Positions 1 to 8,702 are shown, counted from the first letter of the stretch. The stretch: 11,233 nucleotides of DNA from Acidobacteriota bacterium (GCA_024653875.1 JANLHE010000330.1:1-11233); one strand, 5' to 3'. Notes: generated from the letters alone by a model not told the origin. Made by a program: numbers and translations.

Positions 1-2800
1 ATCCGGCCAGCGACGGCCCGTCATCCTGCGATGTCACGCTGCGGACCACCGGCGCGTCGCTCACGAGGGGAACCCGGTCGCTGGCGATGGTGTCTGCCGG
101 CTCGGTCCCCTGCGCCGGCGGCGGCGCGGGCGCCTCGCAGGCGGCGGCCGGGCGGCACACACGCACCGCGAACTGTTGACCGGCCGCGTCCCACGAACCT
201 TCCGCGTCCCCGGTCAGCGACGCGCGGGTAAAAACCTGGCGCAGCGACACCGGTAGCAGGTTCGCCAGGCTTCGCTTCGGCGCCCGCAGTACCTTGTCGT
301 CGTCCACTTCGCCGGCCAGATACAGCGCGTCGCGCGCCCGGGTCACCGCGACGTAGAGCAGCCGCCGCAACTCCTCCTGTTCACGCCGGTCCTCGAGCTT
401 GGTCCCGGCCGTGGACCTGAAGGCCACTTCCGGTTCGCCATCCACGCTGCGGTCGATGACCGACACGCCCTGCGAACCACCGCGGCCCGGCGCGTGCAGG
501 TTCACGATGAACACGACGGGAAACTCCAGCCCCTTCGCGGCGTGGATGGTCATGAGGTTCACGCACCCGCGGGCCTCGATGACCGCGTTGGACTCGTCGC
601 CCGCGCGCAGGGTCTCGAAGTACTCGGCGAGCCGCCCGATGGTCGTGTACCCGCGGTTCTCCACCTTGCGGACCAGCGTCCGCACCTTCTTGACGTTCTC
701 GCGCGCCTGGTGGGCCCGGCGGCCGGACGTCTCGACGGCATAGGCGGACTCGCGCATGACGAGATCGATCAGTTCGCCGGGCGGCACCTTGTCGGCCAGC
801 GCGATCCAGCGCCGGGCGCCTGACCGCGCGCACGCGAGCAACTGGCGATCCACCGGCGCCAGCGCGACGGCCGGATCGTCGCCGCCAATCACCGCCGCGG
901 ACAGGTGCGGCGCCAGCGCGGCGAGCGCGGCATCCGACACCCGCACGAAGCGCGAGCGCAGGAACTCGGCCGCGCGCAGATCGGATTCTGGCTGCGCCAG
1001 GAACCTGAGCAGCGCCTGCAGATCCTGCACCTCCGGCGCGTCAAAGAACCCAAGGCCCTTATAGACATAGGTCCGGATCCCTCGCCGCTCCAGCGCGTCT
1101 TCGAACACCTGATGCCCGGCGCGGGCGCGGAAGAGAATCGCGATGTCGTCCGGGCGCGCCGCGCGCGGCGGCCCCGTGCGATCGCGCACCGTCATCTCCG
1201 CAAGGATGCGCGCGATCTCCGTGGCGACGGCGTCGGCCGACGCCTGCAGGGACTCCGAAGCGACCACGCCCAGCACCGGACGGCCGTCACGCCTGGCCCC
1301 GCCGGCAATCGCGCCCACCGGAAAGCGATCGCGGTCCGCGTACACAAACCGCTCGTCCAGATCGGGATCGCCTTCCATGCCCGATGCCAGCACGTTCACG
1401 AACGCCAGCAGTTCGGCGACGGCGCGGAAGTTCGTGGTGATGGCCTGGCGCACCTGGCGTCCGGGCCTGAGCGCCGCGATCCGTCGCGCCGCTTCGTCGA
1501 GCAACCGGACCTCGGCATGCCTGAAGCGGTAGATCGACTGCTTGCGATCGCCCACGATGAAGATCGAGGTCTGGCCGCCGGCCACGCCTTCGCCCTCGCC
1601 CCACGCCGCGATGAGCAGGTCGACCAGGCGCCACTGCTGCCGGCTGGTGTCCTGGAACTCGTCCACCAGCAGGTGGTGATACCGCGACTGCAGCTTCAGG
1701 CGGCTGCGCGCGAATTCTTCCTGCTGTTCCAGCAGGGCGACGGCCCGATCCAGCATCCCGGCAAAATCAAGGACGGCGTACTCGTCAAGCAGCCGCTCGT
1801 ACTGCCGCACGGCGATGGTCAGGACCGTCCTCAGGCCGCGCGCCAGCAGCCCGTCCACATCGCGCTCGAGCGCGGCCACCGCGGCCTCGACGTCGGGCGC
1901 CATCGTGAGGAAGGCCTCGCCGTGCCGCTTGCGAAGCGCGGGGGTCGCATGGTCCGAGGCGTTCCCCGGCAGCTTCTTCCGGGCCTCGTACTTCTTCGTC
2001 AGGAAATACCGCTCCAGCCGCCGCTGCAACTGCGGCACGTCGCTCACCGGGAACGCGGCCGGGTCGCGGGCCAGCCTCGCCGCGTCCGACGCCACCCACT
2101 GGAACTCCGGCATGTCCTTCGGCCCGGTCTTCAGGAAATCGTCCCGCCCGGTGAAGAGACGAGCGACGCCCGCCACGAACGTACCCGCGGCCTCGTCGGC
2201 CGTCTGGACCCGCACCTTCTGGCGGACGAACGCGTCCACCGCCGGCAGCGCGACCTGTCGCCGATCCAGCAGCGCGGCCAGCACGGCGTGAAGGGTCGGC
2301 GCCTTGATCCGCGTGAACAGCAGCCGCACGTTATCGTCGCGCACCACCACCCCGCGCGCGATGCGCATCGTCACGTCCAGCGCTTCGGTGGCGAACCGCG
2401 CCATCTCCGTCTCGTCCGCGATCTCGAATCCCGGATCGACGCGCGCCTCGAGCGGAAACTCACGCAGCAACCCGAAGCAGAACGCGTCGATGGTCGCCAC
2501 CTGAATTTCCGCCAGCACCGCCGCCGGCACGTCCGCGCGCAGTTCGGCCAGAATGCGCTCGCGCATCTCGGCCGCGGCCTTGCGCGTGAACGTGATCGCC
2601 AGGATGTGCCGCGGCGAGATGCCCAGGCGAATGAGGCGGACGTACCGATCCACCAGCACGCGCGTCTTGCCCGTGCCCGCGGAGGCCTCAAGCACCACGT
2701 GCTGCGCCGGATCGGACGCGAAGTCCCGCGCCGCCTGATCCGCCAGCGGCGGAACGTCCGGCTCCTCGGCGTCGCCCTGATCAAACAGGCTCGGCTGCAT
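1..2800 (-). CDS. addA: AddA-like UvrD/RecB-family helicase subunit (C-terminus beyond window)
   Basis: ATP-dependent DNA helicase of superfamily 1, expected to be the motor subunit of an AddAB-type helicase-nuclease that unwinds and resects double-strand breaks before RecA loading. Translation from the ATG at 2800 gives 933 residues to the window edge. Motifs all in one frame: Walker A ASAGTGKT (39-46), motif Ia TFTRKAAAEMRER (70-82), Walker B DEFQDT (380-385), GDRKQSIYRF (417-426), MTIHAAKGLEF (750-760) and motif VI LYVAVTRARD (815-824). About 110 residues follow motif VI. AddA proteins normally carry a RecB-like nuclease domain after this point, so that domain, if present, is off the left edge and cannot be judged. 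The start is supported by GGAGG at 2804-2808 just upstream. The gene overlaps the 3' end of the nuclease partner by 20 bp, implying coupled translation. The helicase call is very firm; AddA rather than another UvrD-like protein rests on the partner gene. Confidence 0.93.
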   Translation of the reverse strand, partial: MQPSLFDQGDAEEPDVPPLADQAARDFASDPAQHVVLEASAGTGKTRVLVDRYVRLIRLGISPRHILAITFTRKAAAEMRERILAELRADVPAAVLAEIQVATIDAFCFGLLREFPLEARVDPGFEIADETEMARFATEALDVTMRIARGVVVRDDNVRLLFTRIKAPTLHAVLAALLDRRQVALPAVDAFVRQKVRVQTADEAAGTFVAGVARLFTGRDDFLKTGPKDMPEFQWVASDAARLARDPAAFPVSDVPQLQRRLERYFLTKKYEARKKLPGNASDHATPALRKRHGEAFLTMAPDVEAAVAALERDVDGLLARGLRTVLTIAVRQYERLLDEYAVLDFAGMLDRAVALLEQQEEFARSRLKLQSRYHHLLVDEFQDTSRQQWRLVDLLIAAWGEGEGVAGGQTSIFIVGDRKQSIYRFRHAEVRLLDEAARRIAALRPGRQVRQAITTNFRAVAELLAFVNVLASGMEGDPDLDERFVYADRDRFPVGAIAGGARRDGRPVLGVVASESLQASADAVATEIARILAEMTVRDRTGPPRAARPDDIAILFRARAGHQVFEDALERRGIRTYVYKGLGFFDAPEVQDLQALLRFLAQPESDLRAAEFLRSRFVRVSDAALAALAPHLSAAVIGGDDPAVALAPVDRQLLACARSGARRWIALADKVPPGELIDLVMRESAYAVETSGRRAHQARENVKKVRTLVRKVENRGYTTIGRLAEYFETLRAGDESNAVIEARGCVNLMTIHAAKGLEFPVVFIVNLHAPGRGGSQGVSVIDRSVDGEPEVAFRSTAGTKLEDRREQEELRRLLYVAVTRARDALYLAGEVDDDKVLRAPKRSLANLLPVSLRQVFTRASLTGDAEGSWDAAGQQFAVRVCRPAAACEAPAPPPAQGTEPADTIASDRVPLVSDAPVVRSVTSQDDGPSLAG

Positions 2801-5726
2801 CGTCCTCCATCTGGTATTCCTTGCGGCAGACGCCCGCATACCGACACCATCCGCACTCGCTGGTGGAACGCGGGCGCGCGGGGAATTCGCCCGCTTCAAT
2901 CCGGGCCACGACGCCGGCAAACTCGCTGGCGCGGGTCTGCACGGCCACGGCGGCATCGGCTTTGGTGCCCAGCCGGCCGTCCAGCTTCTGTTCGTCGCCA
3001 AACGCGAGGTACATCGCCGCGGCCACCGGATGCGGCTGGTGATCGCGCGCCTGCAACTGCTGCCGCGCGGCCCAGGCGTAGGTGGCAATCTGTATCGACG
3101 TCTTCAGATCCGGCATGCGCCCGAGTTTGTAGTCCACCACCCGCAGGCTGCCGTCGCTGAACACGTCGATGCGATCGGCCTTGCCGTTGATCTCGATGCT
3201 GACCTCGTCCAATCCGCCCAGGACGGGAAACTGAAACGCACCCGTGAGCGCTTCTTCAAGGTGCCGGGCCACCACGTCTCCGCCGTCTTCGGCCTCCAGC
3301 TCGAAGACCCGCTCGGCCACGCCGCGCGCGACCAGCGATCCCAGCAGCCGGGTTTCTTCGAGCACCCGATCCGCGTCCGGCAACGACGCGCAGGTCTCGT
3401 GCACCATCGACGTGAACAGCGCCACGGCGTCGGGTAGCCGCGCGGCAGTGATGGTGCCGTGCCCGGCGGCGTCCCACGCGCGGTAAAACCGCTCGAACAG
3501 GTCGTGCAGCAACGTGCCGCGCTCGAGCGGCGAGAGGCCGGTGGTCTCCTCCCGTTCCTCGGGCAGACCCAGCACGGACTCCGCGAAGTACTTGAAGGGA
3601 CAGGTGACGTACTGGTCCACCCGGCTGACCTTGTACGCCTGGGGCGCCTGCGGCAGATTGAGACCGCGGTAACCCGGATCGTCGAGCGGCGGGCGCTGCC
3701 GGCGGGCGGCCAGCCACGGCGTGTCGGCTTCGCCGGTCCGCATCTCCTCGCTGAAAATGCGCACGGGAACGGACCAGTCGGCGAACACGGCCGGCAGGCC
3801 GCGGGCCACTTCGACCATCGGCGACAGGCCCACGACCGCGTCGCCCTCCAGCTGAAACGCATGCAGATGCAGCGTCCTGGACGGCAGGCCGGTCAGATCC
3901 CGGAACGCCGCCAACTGCGCGGCGGCATGGTCCGCGTCCTGCGGCCAACCCAGGGCCTTCAGCAATCCGCTCGTATAGAAGATGCTGCGGCGCTGACGCT
4001 CCGGCCAATCCGTCTCGACGAGCCCGACCAGATGCACGTGGTCGAACTCGCCGAACCGCGCGGCGATGGCATCCACCAGATGCACGCCGGCGCGATCGCG
4101 GGCTGGGGAAAACGTCTGCCGCTCCACTTCGTGGCGGATCGCGGCCACCACGTCCTCGGGCGCGCGGCGATGGTCATCGTGGCGCCGGCAGGCCGCGGCC
4201 AGGCCGTCGAGCGCGCCCAGCACCGCGGCACGCGCACGCAGGTATGGTTCGCGCCAGTCGTCCCCCTCGTCCGGGCCCCGCTGGCGGCGGCGCAGGAACG
4301 CCGCGATCGCCTCGACCTGCGCGGATGCGGTATCGGCCTGCTGAAACGGCGCCAGCTCGCGAGCGGCGTCGGCGGCCGCGCGGGCGGCCCGGCGCGCGCG
4401 TGCGCCGTCCACGCGGTCGCGCCAGTCCTTCGTGCCGAAGAACCGCTCGACCTCATCGGGATAGCGATCCGCACCGCCGGTCACCCGGCGCGCCACCAGC
4501 ACGACATCGAGCGCCGCCGCATCACGAAGATCGACCTCGGTGCCCTCGACCGAGGCGCGCAACAGCGGCGAACGCAACAGCGCCAGGCTCGACTCCCGCG
4601 TGCCCCCGGTGCGCGCCACGACCAACGTCAGATCAAGGACCGCGGCGTACGGCTCGCCGGCCAGCGGCAGCGCGTCCAGCGCCTGGCACGGCACGCCCGC
4701 ATCCGCGCACAACTGGCGCGCGAGATAGAGGTACGGCAACGGGCGCTGGAACACGATCGCCGTGGACGCCAGGCGTCCGGGCTGCCCGTCCTGGCGCGCG
4801 CGCGCCCTGACCGCGCGGATCACATCGCGGACTTCCTCCTCGCGATCGCGGCTGAGATGGCACCACTGCGCGTCCACGGCGCCGGCGGGACGCACCACCA
4901 CGGGACTCCACGGCGCGCCCGCCTCGCGCGTTTCCTCGATCTCCGGCAGTTCCCGCTCCAGGCGCTCGCGAAAGCCCGCGTCGTGTGTGTCATCGGTCAT
5001 GACCACGTCCACGCGCAGCCCCGGCCAGCGGCCGAGCAGGTCGAAGTCCGCCGGCCAGAGGCCGCGCGGATCCGTGGGATGGTCCGCCACGGCGACCACC
5101 ACGTGGTCCACCGGCCATTGCGGAGATGCCGCGAGCAGTCGCGCGCGCAAGACGTGTTCGTCCAGGACGCCAGCGGCCGCCACCGCGCGTTCGTACGCCA
5201 GGAACGACAGGCCCAGGAACGCCGTCTGGTGAATGAGGCTCTCGCTGCCGCGGTCGCTGCCCCGTTCCACCTTCAACTCGTCAAACAGCGCGCGGCGGAA
5301 TCGCCCGACCGGGCGCAGCCGCCGCCGCAGCTCGTCGTAAAAGTCCAGCATCACGGCCACCAGGCCCGGCCGCAGCGCGAACGGCGCCCCGCCCATGCGC
5401 GGGCGCGCCGCCGTGCGGGCCGCGGCCGCCGCCATGAGGACTTCGCGCTCGACGCGTGCCAGCAGCCGGGGCGCGTCCGGCAATGTGTGGTGCAGCCGCG
5501 TCATCCACTCGTCACGCGTCAGGATGTCCGGCCAGACCACGGTGGCGCGGCCGGCGAGGCGGGCCTCGCGCTCCAGCGTCTGGCGCAGCAGTTCCACCGA
5601 CGCGCGCGTCGGCACAATCACCACCCGCCGCCGCGCGTCGAGCGGGCCGCCCTCAAGCGCAAGGCGTGACACGGCGCGCCGGAAACCGGCGAGGTCCAGC
5701 GTGCGGACGAGACGACGTTGTGTCAT
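2781..5726 (-). CDS. addB: AddB-like PD-(D/E)XK nuclease with iron-sulfur staple
   Basis: A 981-residue protein expected to be the second subunit of an AddAB-type double-strand-break resection enzyme. The C-terminal RecB-like nuclease domain is clear: H741 in GTLLHDLFERFY, D851 in GKADRID, and D865-Y-K867 in VVDYKLG form the expected metal-binding and catalytic set. Four cysteines match the AddB iron-sulfur staple: C709 (TCPFKYF), then C958, C961 and C967 in a CX2CX5C arrangement (ECGWCRYAGVC). The N-terminal half is helicase-like but shows no P-loop; it begins VVIVPTRASVELLRQTL, and the helicase-like VETDWPER lies near residue 574. It therefore probably has no ATPase activity, as described for some AddB/RexB proteins. 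The start ATG overlaps the stop of the upstream gene as ATGA, and the 3' end overlaps the helicase gene by 20 bp. Only weak Shine-Dalgarno sequence precedes it, consistent with translational coupling. Confidence 0.92.
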   Translation of the reverse strand: MTQRRLVRTLDLAGFRRAVSRLALEGGPLDARRRVVIVPTRASVELLRQTLEREARLAGRATVVWPDILTRDEWMTRLHHTLPDAPRLLARVEREVLMAAAAARTAARPRMGGAPFALRPGLVAVMLDFYDELRRRLRPVGRFRRALFDELKVERGSDRGSESLIHQTAFLGLSFLAYERAVAAAGVLDEHVLRARLLAASPQWPVDHVVVAVADHPTDPRGLWPADFDLLGRWPGLRVDVVMTDDTHDAGFRERLERELPEIEETREAGAPWSPVVVRPAGAVDAQWCHLSRDREEEVRDVIRAVRARARQDGQPGRLASTAIVFQRPLPYLYLARQLCADAGVPCQALDALPLAGEPYAAVLDLTLVVARTGGTRESSLALLRSPLLRASVEGTEVDLRDAAALDVVLVARRVTGGADRYPDEVERFFGTKDWRDRVDGARARRAARAAADAARELAPFQQADTASAQVEAIAAFLRRRQRGPDEGDDWREPYLRARAAVLGALDGLAAACRRHDDHRRAPEDVVAAIRHEVERQTFSPARDRAGVHLVDAIAARFGEFDHVHLVGLVETDWPERQRRSIFYTSGLLKALGWPQDADHAAAQLAAFRDLTGLPSRTLHLHAFQLEGDAVVGLSPMVEVARGLPAVFADWSVPVRIFSEEMRTGEADTPWLAARRQRPPLDDPGYRGLNLPQAPQAYKVSRVDQYVTCPFKYFAESVLGLPEEREETTGLSPLERGTLLHDLFERFYRAWDAAGHGTITAARLPDAVALFTSMVHETCASLPDADRVLEETRLLGSLVARGVAERVFELEAEDGGDVVARHLEEALTGAFQFPVLGGLDEVSIEINGKADRIDVFSDGSLRVVDYKLGRMPDLKTSIQIATYAWAARQQLQARDHQPHPVAAAMYLAFGDEQKLDGRLGTKADAAVAVQTRASEFAGVVARIEAGEFPARPRSTSECGWCRYAGVCRKEYQMEDDAAEPV

Positions 5727-7114
5727 CGCACCGTGCGGGGTCTGAGCCCCGCCGACAGGTCGGCCAACGCCTGCGCGCGCAACAACTGGGCGCCGGCCAC
5801 TGCCGCGGACGCATTGTGCGCAATCTCCGTGTTCGCCGCCACGGCCAGCCGCTGTCCCAGAAGGAGACCCTGCCGTGCCAGCTCAGTGGCGCTCCGAAAG
5901 AGGGCGTGGACGTCGCGAAACTCCTGTGGCGGCCGCAGCGCGGCCAACGCGCGGTCGAGTTCGCTGAACCGCCGAACCGCGCCGTCCAGGCTGGCCGGCG
6001 TCGCACGACGCTGCTCCTGAACCGCGGAGAGCGTGGACGCATGACGCGTCCAGCCGTCCAGCACCGCGCGCGCCCGCGCGTCATAGGCGCGAAACCGGTC
6101 TTTCATCCCAGCCCAGCGATCGAGCCCTGACCGCTGGACTCTGGCCACCAGCACTTCCGACTCCAACCGCCGCAGCGCCGTGGCCACCTCCCTGGGGCGG
6201 CGATAACCCAGGCGCGCATCGCCCGCCCTCAGACGCGCGATGAGCCGCGTGACGTCAGCCGGCAGGCCCAGCCGGACCGCGATGTCGGCGCGCGTCACCG
6301 CGGTGTTGACGAGCGCGCGGTACGCGGTGTCCACCCGCGTCTCCTCGTCCAGTGCCTTCGCGACCGTGTCGCGCAATGCGGGACTCGCCTCGGTCAATGC
6401 CGCCACAACCCGGCTGGCAGACCGCAGCAACGTGATTCTCTCGATACCAACATCCGTGGCGGCCGCGGCGGCCAGCGCCATCTCCACCGATTCCACGGAC
6501 GAGGGCGCCGCCATCAGCGGCACGGCCGGCGAGGGCGCGATGTGCGCCACAAAATCCAGGGAGAAATGCGACACCCCGGTGGCGGCCTGGAGTTCGACGA
6601 TGAGCTCGTCGACGAGAGAAACAAGTTGGCGCAGCTCCGCCGAGCGATAGTTGAAGTGCTCCTGCGACCAGACCGCCAGCCGCGCGCGGGCCACCTGCGC
6701 AATCCCCAGCCGGCGGTCCTTGTCGTCGCTCGTCTCGAGCTCGGCGAGCACGCGCGCGATGTCGCCGGTCAGGTCCAGGTACTCCCGCTCGCCGCGCGTG
6801 GATCCGTACCGCGCGGTGCGCAAGGCGCCGGCGTATTCGACCGTGCGCGGCATGTCCACCTTGGCCACCGGCACGGTAATCAGGTCGTGCGTCTCGACGC
6901 CGCCGCGTTGGCCCTGCGTCACCACGAACACCAGGTCATCGTCGACGCGGGCGAACTCGCCATAACTGGCCAGGACACGGCCATCACGCAGGAAAATCCG
7001 GAACGTCTCCAGGGACGGCTGCGCCCACGCGCGGGCGGTCACTCCGGCGACGCACACCAGCGCCATCGGGACCCAGAGCCAGCGCCCGGTTGGCAACATG
7101 AAGGTATTGTCCAT
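5723..7114 (-). CDS. secreted helical protein of unknown function
   Basis: I do not recognise this family. From the ATG at 7114 the product is 463 residues. The N-terminus looks like a Sec signal peptide: polar MDNTFMLPTGR, hydrophobic WLWVPMALVCVAGV, then TARAWA before Q32, a plausible signal peptidase I site. Residues about 35-90 look beta-rich (FRIFLRDGRVLASYGEF, then DDLVFVVTQG and LITVPVAKVDMP). The rest is Ala/Arg/Leu-rich and probably helical; no cysteine or catalytic motif stands out. An in-frame ATG at 7198 would add 28 residues but places the signal peptide internally and makes the 11-bp repeat array coding; the ATG at 7099 lacks a ribosome site. The start at 7114 has a modest GGTGG five bases upstream. 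The stop overlaps the start of the addB-like gene as ATGA, so it is probably the first gene of the repair operon. A DNA-repair role for an exported protein would be odd; co-transcription may be incidental. Confidence 0.8.
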   Translation of the reverse strand: MDNTFMLPTGRWLWVPMALVCVAGVTARAWAQPSLETFRIFLRDGRVLASYGEFARVDDDLVFVVTQGQRGGVETHDLITVPVAKVDMPRTVEYAGALRTARYGSTRGEREYLDLTGDIARVLAELETSDDKDRRLGIAQVARARLAVWSQEHFNYRSAELRQLVSLVDELIVELQAATGVSHFSLDFVAHIAPSPAVPLMAAPSSVESVEMALAAAAATDVGIERITLLRSASRVVAALTEASPALRDTVAKALDEETRVDTAYRALVNTAVTRADIAVRLGLPADVTRLIARLRAGDARLGYRRPREVATALRRLESEVLVARVQRSGLDRWAGMKDRFRAYDARARAVLDGWTRHASTLSAVQEQRRATPASLDGAVRRFSELDRALAALRPPQEFRDVHALFRSATELARQGLLLGQRLAVAANTEIAHNASAAVAGAQLLRAQALADLSAGLRPRTVR

Positions 7115-7142
7115 CAGGTCCACCGGGCCGCGAACGGGCGTG

Positions 7143-7197
7143 CTGTGGAAAAGCTGTGCATGAAACGTGGAAGGCCTGTGGACGTTCTGTCGACGCA
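7143..7197. repeat. five direct repeats at exact 11-bp period in a divergent promoter region
   Basis: Five consecutive 11-bp units begin at 7143, 7154, 7165, 7176 and 7187. Their first seven bases are CTGTGGA, CTGTGCA, ACGTGGA, CTGTGGA and CTGTCGA; G3, T4 and A7 are invariant and 31 of 35 positions fit the consensus CTGTGGA. The last four bases vary. The array lies 29-83 bp upstream of the minus-strand ATG at 7114 and more than 110 bp upstream of the small plus-strand gene. OmpR/PhoB-family response regulators bind head-to-tail 11-bp repeats of similar layout (the Pho box is CTGTCAT plus four bases). Read on the minus strand, the first two units contain TTTTCCACA and TCATGCACA, which resemble DnaA boxes. 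The repeat is seen directly; the binding protein is unknown. Confidence 0.75.
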
Positions 7198-7314
7198 AAG
7201 AAATAGCCGCCGGTTTTGCTGAGACAAATCAGAGGGGCGCTGCGCGCCGGTGCAGATTCGTACGGCGCTTCGCTTGCGCGGTTGGTCAGGGTCCGCAACA
7301 ATCGACGCGCTGCC

Positions 7315-7539
7315 GTGACCACTGTAACCACTTCTTCCACGCTCGTCCGATTCAAGGAAACGATTAACGGCAGGGCGTATGTGATCGACGTGTCCGCGGT
7401 GGGACGGGACCGGTGGCGGGCGCAAATCGCGTGTCTGCCGGGCGGCCGGGCGGCGCTGATGCCGTTCTACGGCACCACTCCGGACGCGGCGGCGCAGTCG
7501 TTGAGCGGATGGCTGGCGAGAGTGTCGCGCGCGAAGTAG
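7315..7539 (+). CDS. small hypothetical protein, about 74 residues
   Basis: A small ORF of unknown function immediately upstream of the asparaginase gene (10-bp gap), probably in the same transcript. From the GTG at 7315 it encodes 74 residues: a Thr/Ser-rich start, a probable beta region (VRFKETINGRAYVIDVSAV, then RWRAQIACLPGG) and a helical end (TPDAAAQSLSGWLARV). No signal peptide or membrane segment is visible. The frame stays open upstream to a TTG at 7216, but codons between 7216 and 7314 lose the strong G/C third-position bias seen after 7315, so the shorter form is preferred. No clear Shine-Dalgarno precedes the GTG, so the start is uncertain. It could be a small single-domain cytoplasmic protein; I cannot assign a role. 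Confidence 0.6.
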   Translation: MTTVTTSSTLVRFKETINGRAYVIDVSAVGRDRWRAQIACLPGGRAALMPFYGTTPDAAAQSLSGWLARVSRAK

Positions 7540-7549
7540 AGTTACCCCT

Positions 7550-8677
7550 ATGACTCGCCGCCTGTTTGGAGGGCTTTCGGCCCTTGCGCTGTTCCTGGCC
7601 GGCCCTGCGCCGGTCCCGGCCTCCACGATCCAGGCGACTGCGCCCGCCGCGCAGGCCCCGGCACCTGCCACGCAGGCGGCCCCGTTACCCAAGGTCTTCC
7701 TGTTCGCCACCGGCGGCACCATCTCGAACAAGGTGGGCGGCCGGCTGACGGTGGACGAGCTGATCGCCTCGATTCCGGGCCTGGCCCGCCGCGTCAGCGC
7801 GGCGGGCGAACAGTTCGCCAACACCTCGAGTTCGGCGTTGACGCTGGACCAATGGCTGGATCTGGCGCGGCGCATCAACGCGCGCTTCGCGAGCGACCGC
7901 GACCTGGCCGGCGTGGTCGTCACCAGCGGCACGGACACGCTCGAGGAGCTCGCCTACTTCCTGCATCTCACGGTACGTGATGAGCGCCCGGTGGTGGTCG
8001 TCGGCTCGATGCGCAACCCCAGCACGCTTGGCTACGAGGGCGCCGCGAACCTGGAGGACGCGTTCCTGACCGCCGCGCATCCGCAATCGCGCGGGATGGG
8101 CGCCATGGTCGTGCTCAACGATGAAATCAACTCGGCCCGCGATGTCACCAAGAACGACGCGCTGAGCCTCGACACCTTCGGGTCCGGCCGCTACGGCGTG
8201 CTCGGCGTGGTGGACGGCAGCGGCGTCACCTACTACCGGAAGCCCCTGCGCCGGCATTCAGCCGCCAGCGAGTTCGACGTCACCGCGATCAAGGCACTGC
8301 CGCGCGTGGATGTGATCATGACCTATCAGGGCGCGACAGGTGATGTCATCAACGCCGTGGTGGACGCCGGCGCGAAGGGCGTCATCCTGGCGACCGCGGG
8401 CGCCGGCGCGACCAGCGGCACGCAGGGCGCGGGCATCGCCTACGCGGTCGGCAAGAACGTGTTCGTGGTCACCACCACCCGCACCGGCAGCGGACGCATC
8501 GCCGTCAGAGGCGGCGGCGCCGGCGGGCGCGGTGGCGGCGGCCGCGGCGCCGCCGGCCCGATCTACCGCATCGCGGGCGACGACCTGGAACCCATCAAGG
8601 CGCGCATCCTGCTGATGCTCGCCATCGCGACCACCACCGACGGCGCGGCAATCCAGCGCATGTTCTCGGAGTACTAA
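7550..8677 (+). CDS. exported type II-like L-asparaginase family protein
   Basis: A 375-residue asparaginase/glutaminase-family protein expected to hydrolyse L-asparagine to aspartate and ammonia in the periplasm. A Sec signal peptide (residues 1 to about 25: MTRRLFGG, hydrophobic LSALALFLAG, then PVPAS) is followed by an Ala/Pro-rich linker to residue 47. Family motifs: FATGGTIS (52-59) with T57 equivalent to catalytic T12 of the E. coli enzyme, TSGTDTLEE (125-133) with T128-D129 equivalent to T89-D90, and DVTK with K201 equivalent to K162. Two oddities: the lid loop after T57 is short (NKVGGRLTVDEL) and shows no obvious equivalent of catalytic Y25; and residues 320-333 form a Gly/Arg-rich insertion (GGGAGGRGGGGRG). 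Activity or specificity may therefore differ from the classical enzyme. The preceding small ORF ends 10 bp upstream, and no strong ribosome site is visible. A palindrome pair lies just downstream, before a convergent gene. Confidence 0.88.
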   Translation: MTRRLFGGLSALALFLAGPAPVPASTIQATAPAAQAPAPATQAAPLPKVFLFATGGTISNKVGGRLTVDELIASIPGLARRVSAAGEQFANTSSSALTLDQWLDLARRINARFASDRDLAGVVVTSGTDTLEELAYFLHLTVRDERPVVVVGSMRNPSTLGYEGAANLEDAFLTAAHPQSRGMGAMVVLNDEINSARDVTKNDALSLDTFGSGRYGVLGVVDGSGVTYYRKPLRRHSAASEFDVTAIKALPRVDVIMTYQGATGDVINAVVDAGAKGVILATAGAGATSGTQGAGIAYAVGKNVFVVTTTRTGSGRIAVRGGGAGGRGGGGRGAAGPIYRIAGDDLEPIKARILLMLAIATTTDGAAIQRMFSEY

Positions 8678-8702
8678 GGCACTTTTCAGCCTGAGTACGG
8701 AG

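Noticed and set aside
905..3160. 751-codon open frame on the plus strand
   Set aside because: It is antisense to the helicase and nuclease genes, whose motifs are unmistakable. The translation is Arg/His/Gln-rich without any domain, as expected from a GC-rich shadow frame.
3459..5669. 736-codon open frame on the plus strand
   Set aside because: It is antisense to the addB-like gene, has the same Arg/Gln/His-rich composition and no recognisable motif.
5735..5748. GGGGTCTGAGCCCC inverted repeat near the addB start
   Set aside because: Only four base pairs in the stem, inside coding sequence; too weak to call a regulatory or repeat element.
7115..7198. 28-residue longer start of the secreted protein
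   Set aside because: It would bury the signal peptide and turn the phased repeat array into coding sequence; the ATG at 7114 fits an export signal better.
7114..7938. 274-codon minus-strand open frame across the divergent spacer
   Set aside because: It overlaps the small ORF and the asparaginase signal-peptide region on the other strand and shows no domain; the opposite-strand genes are better supported.
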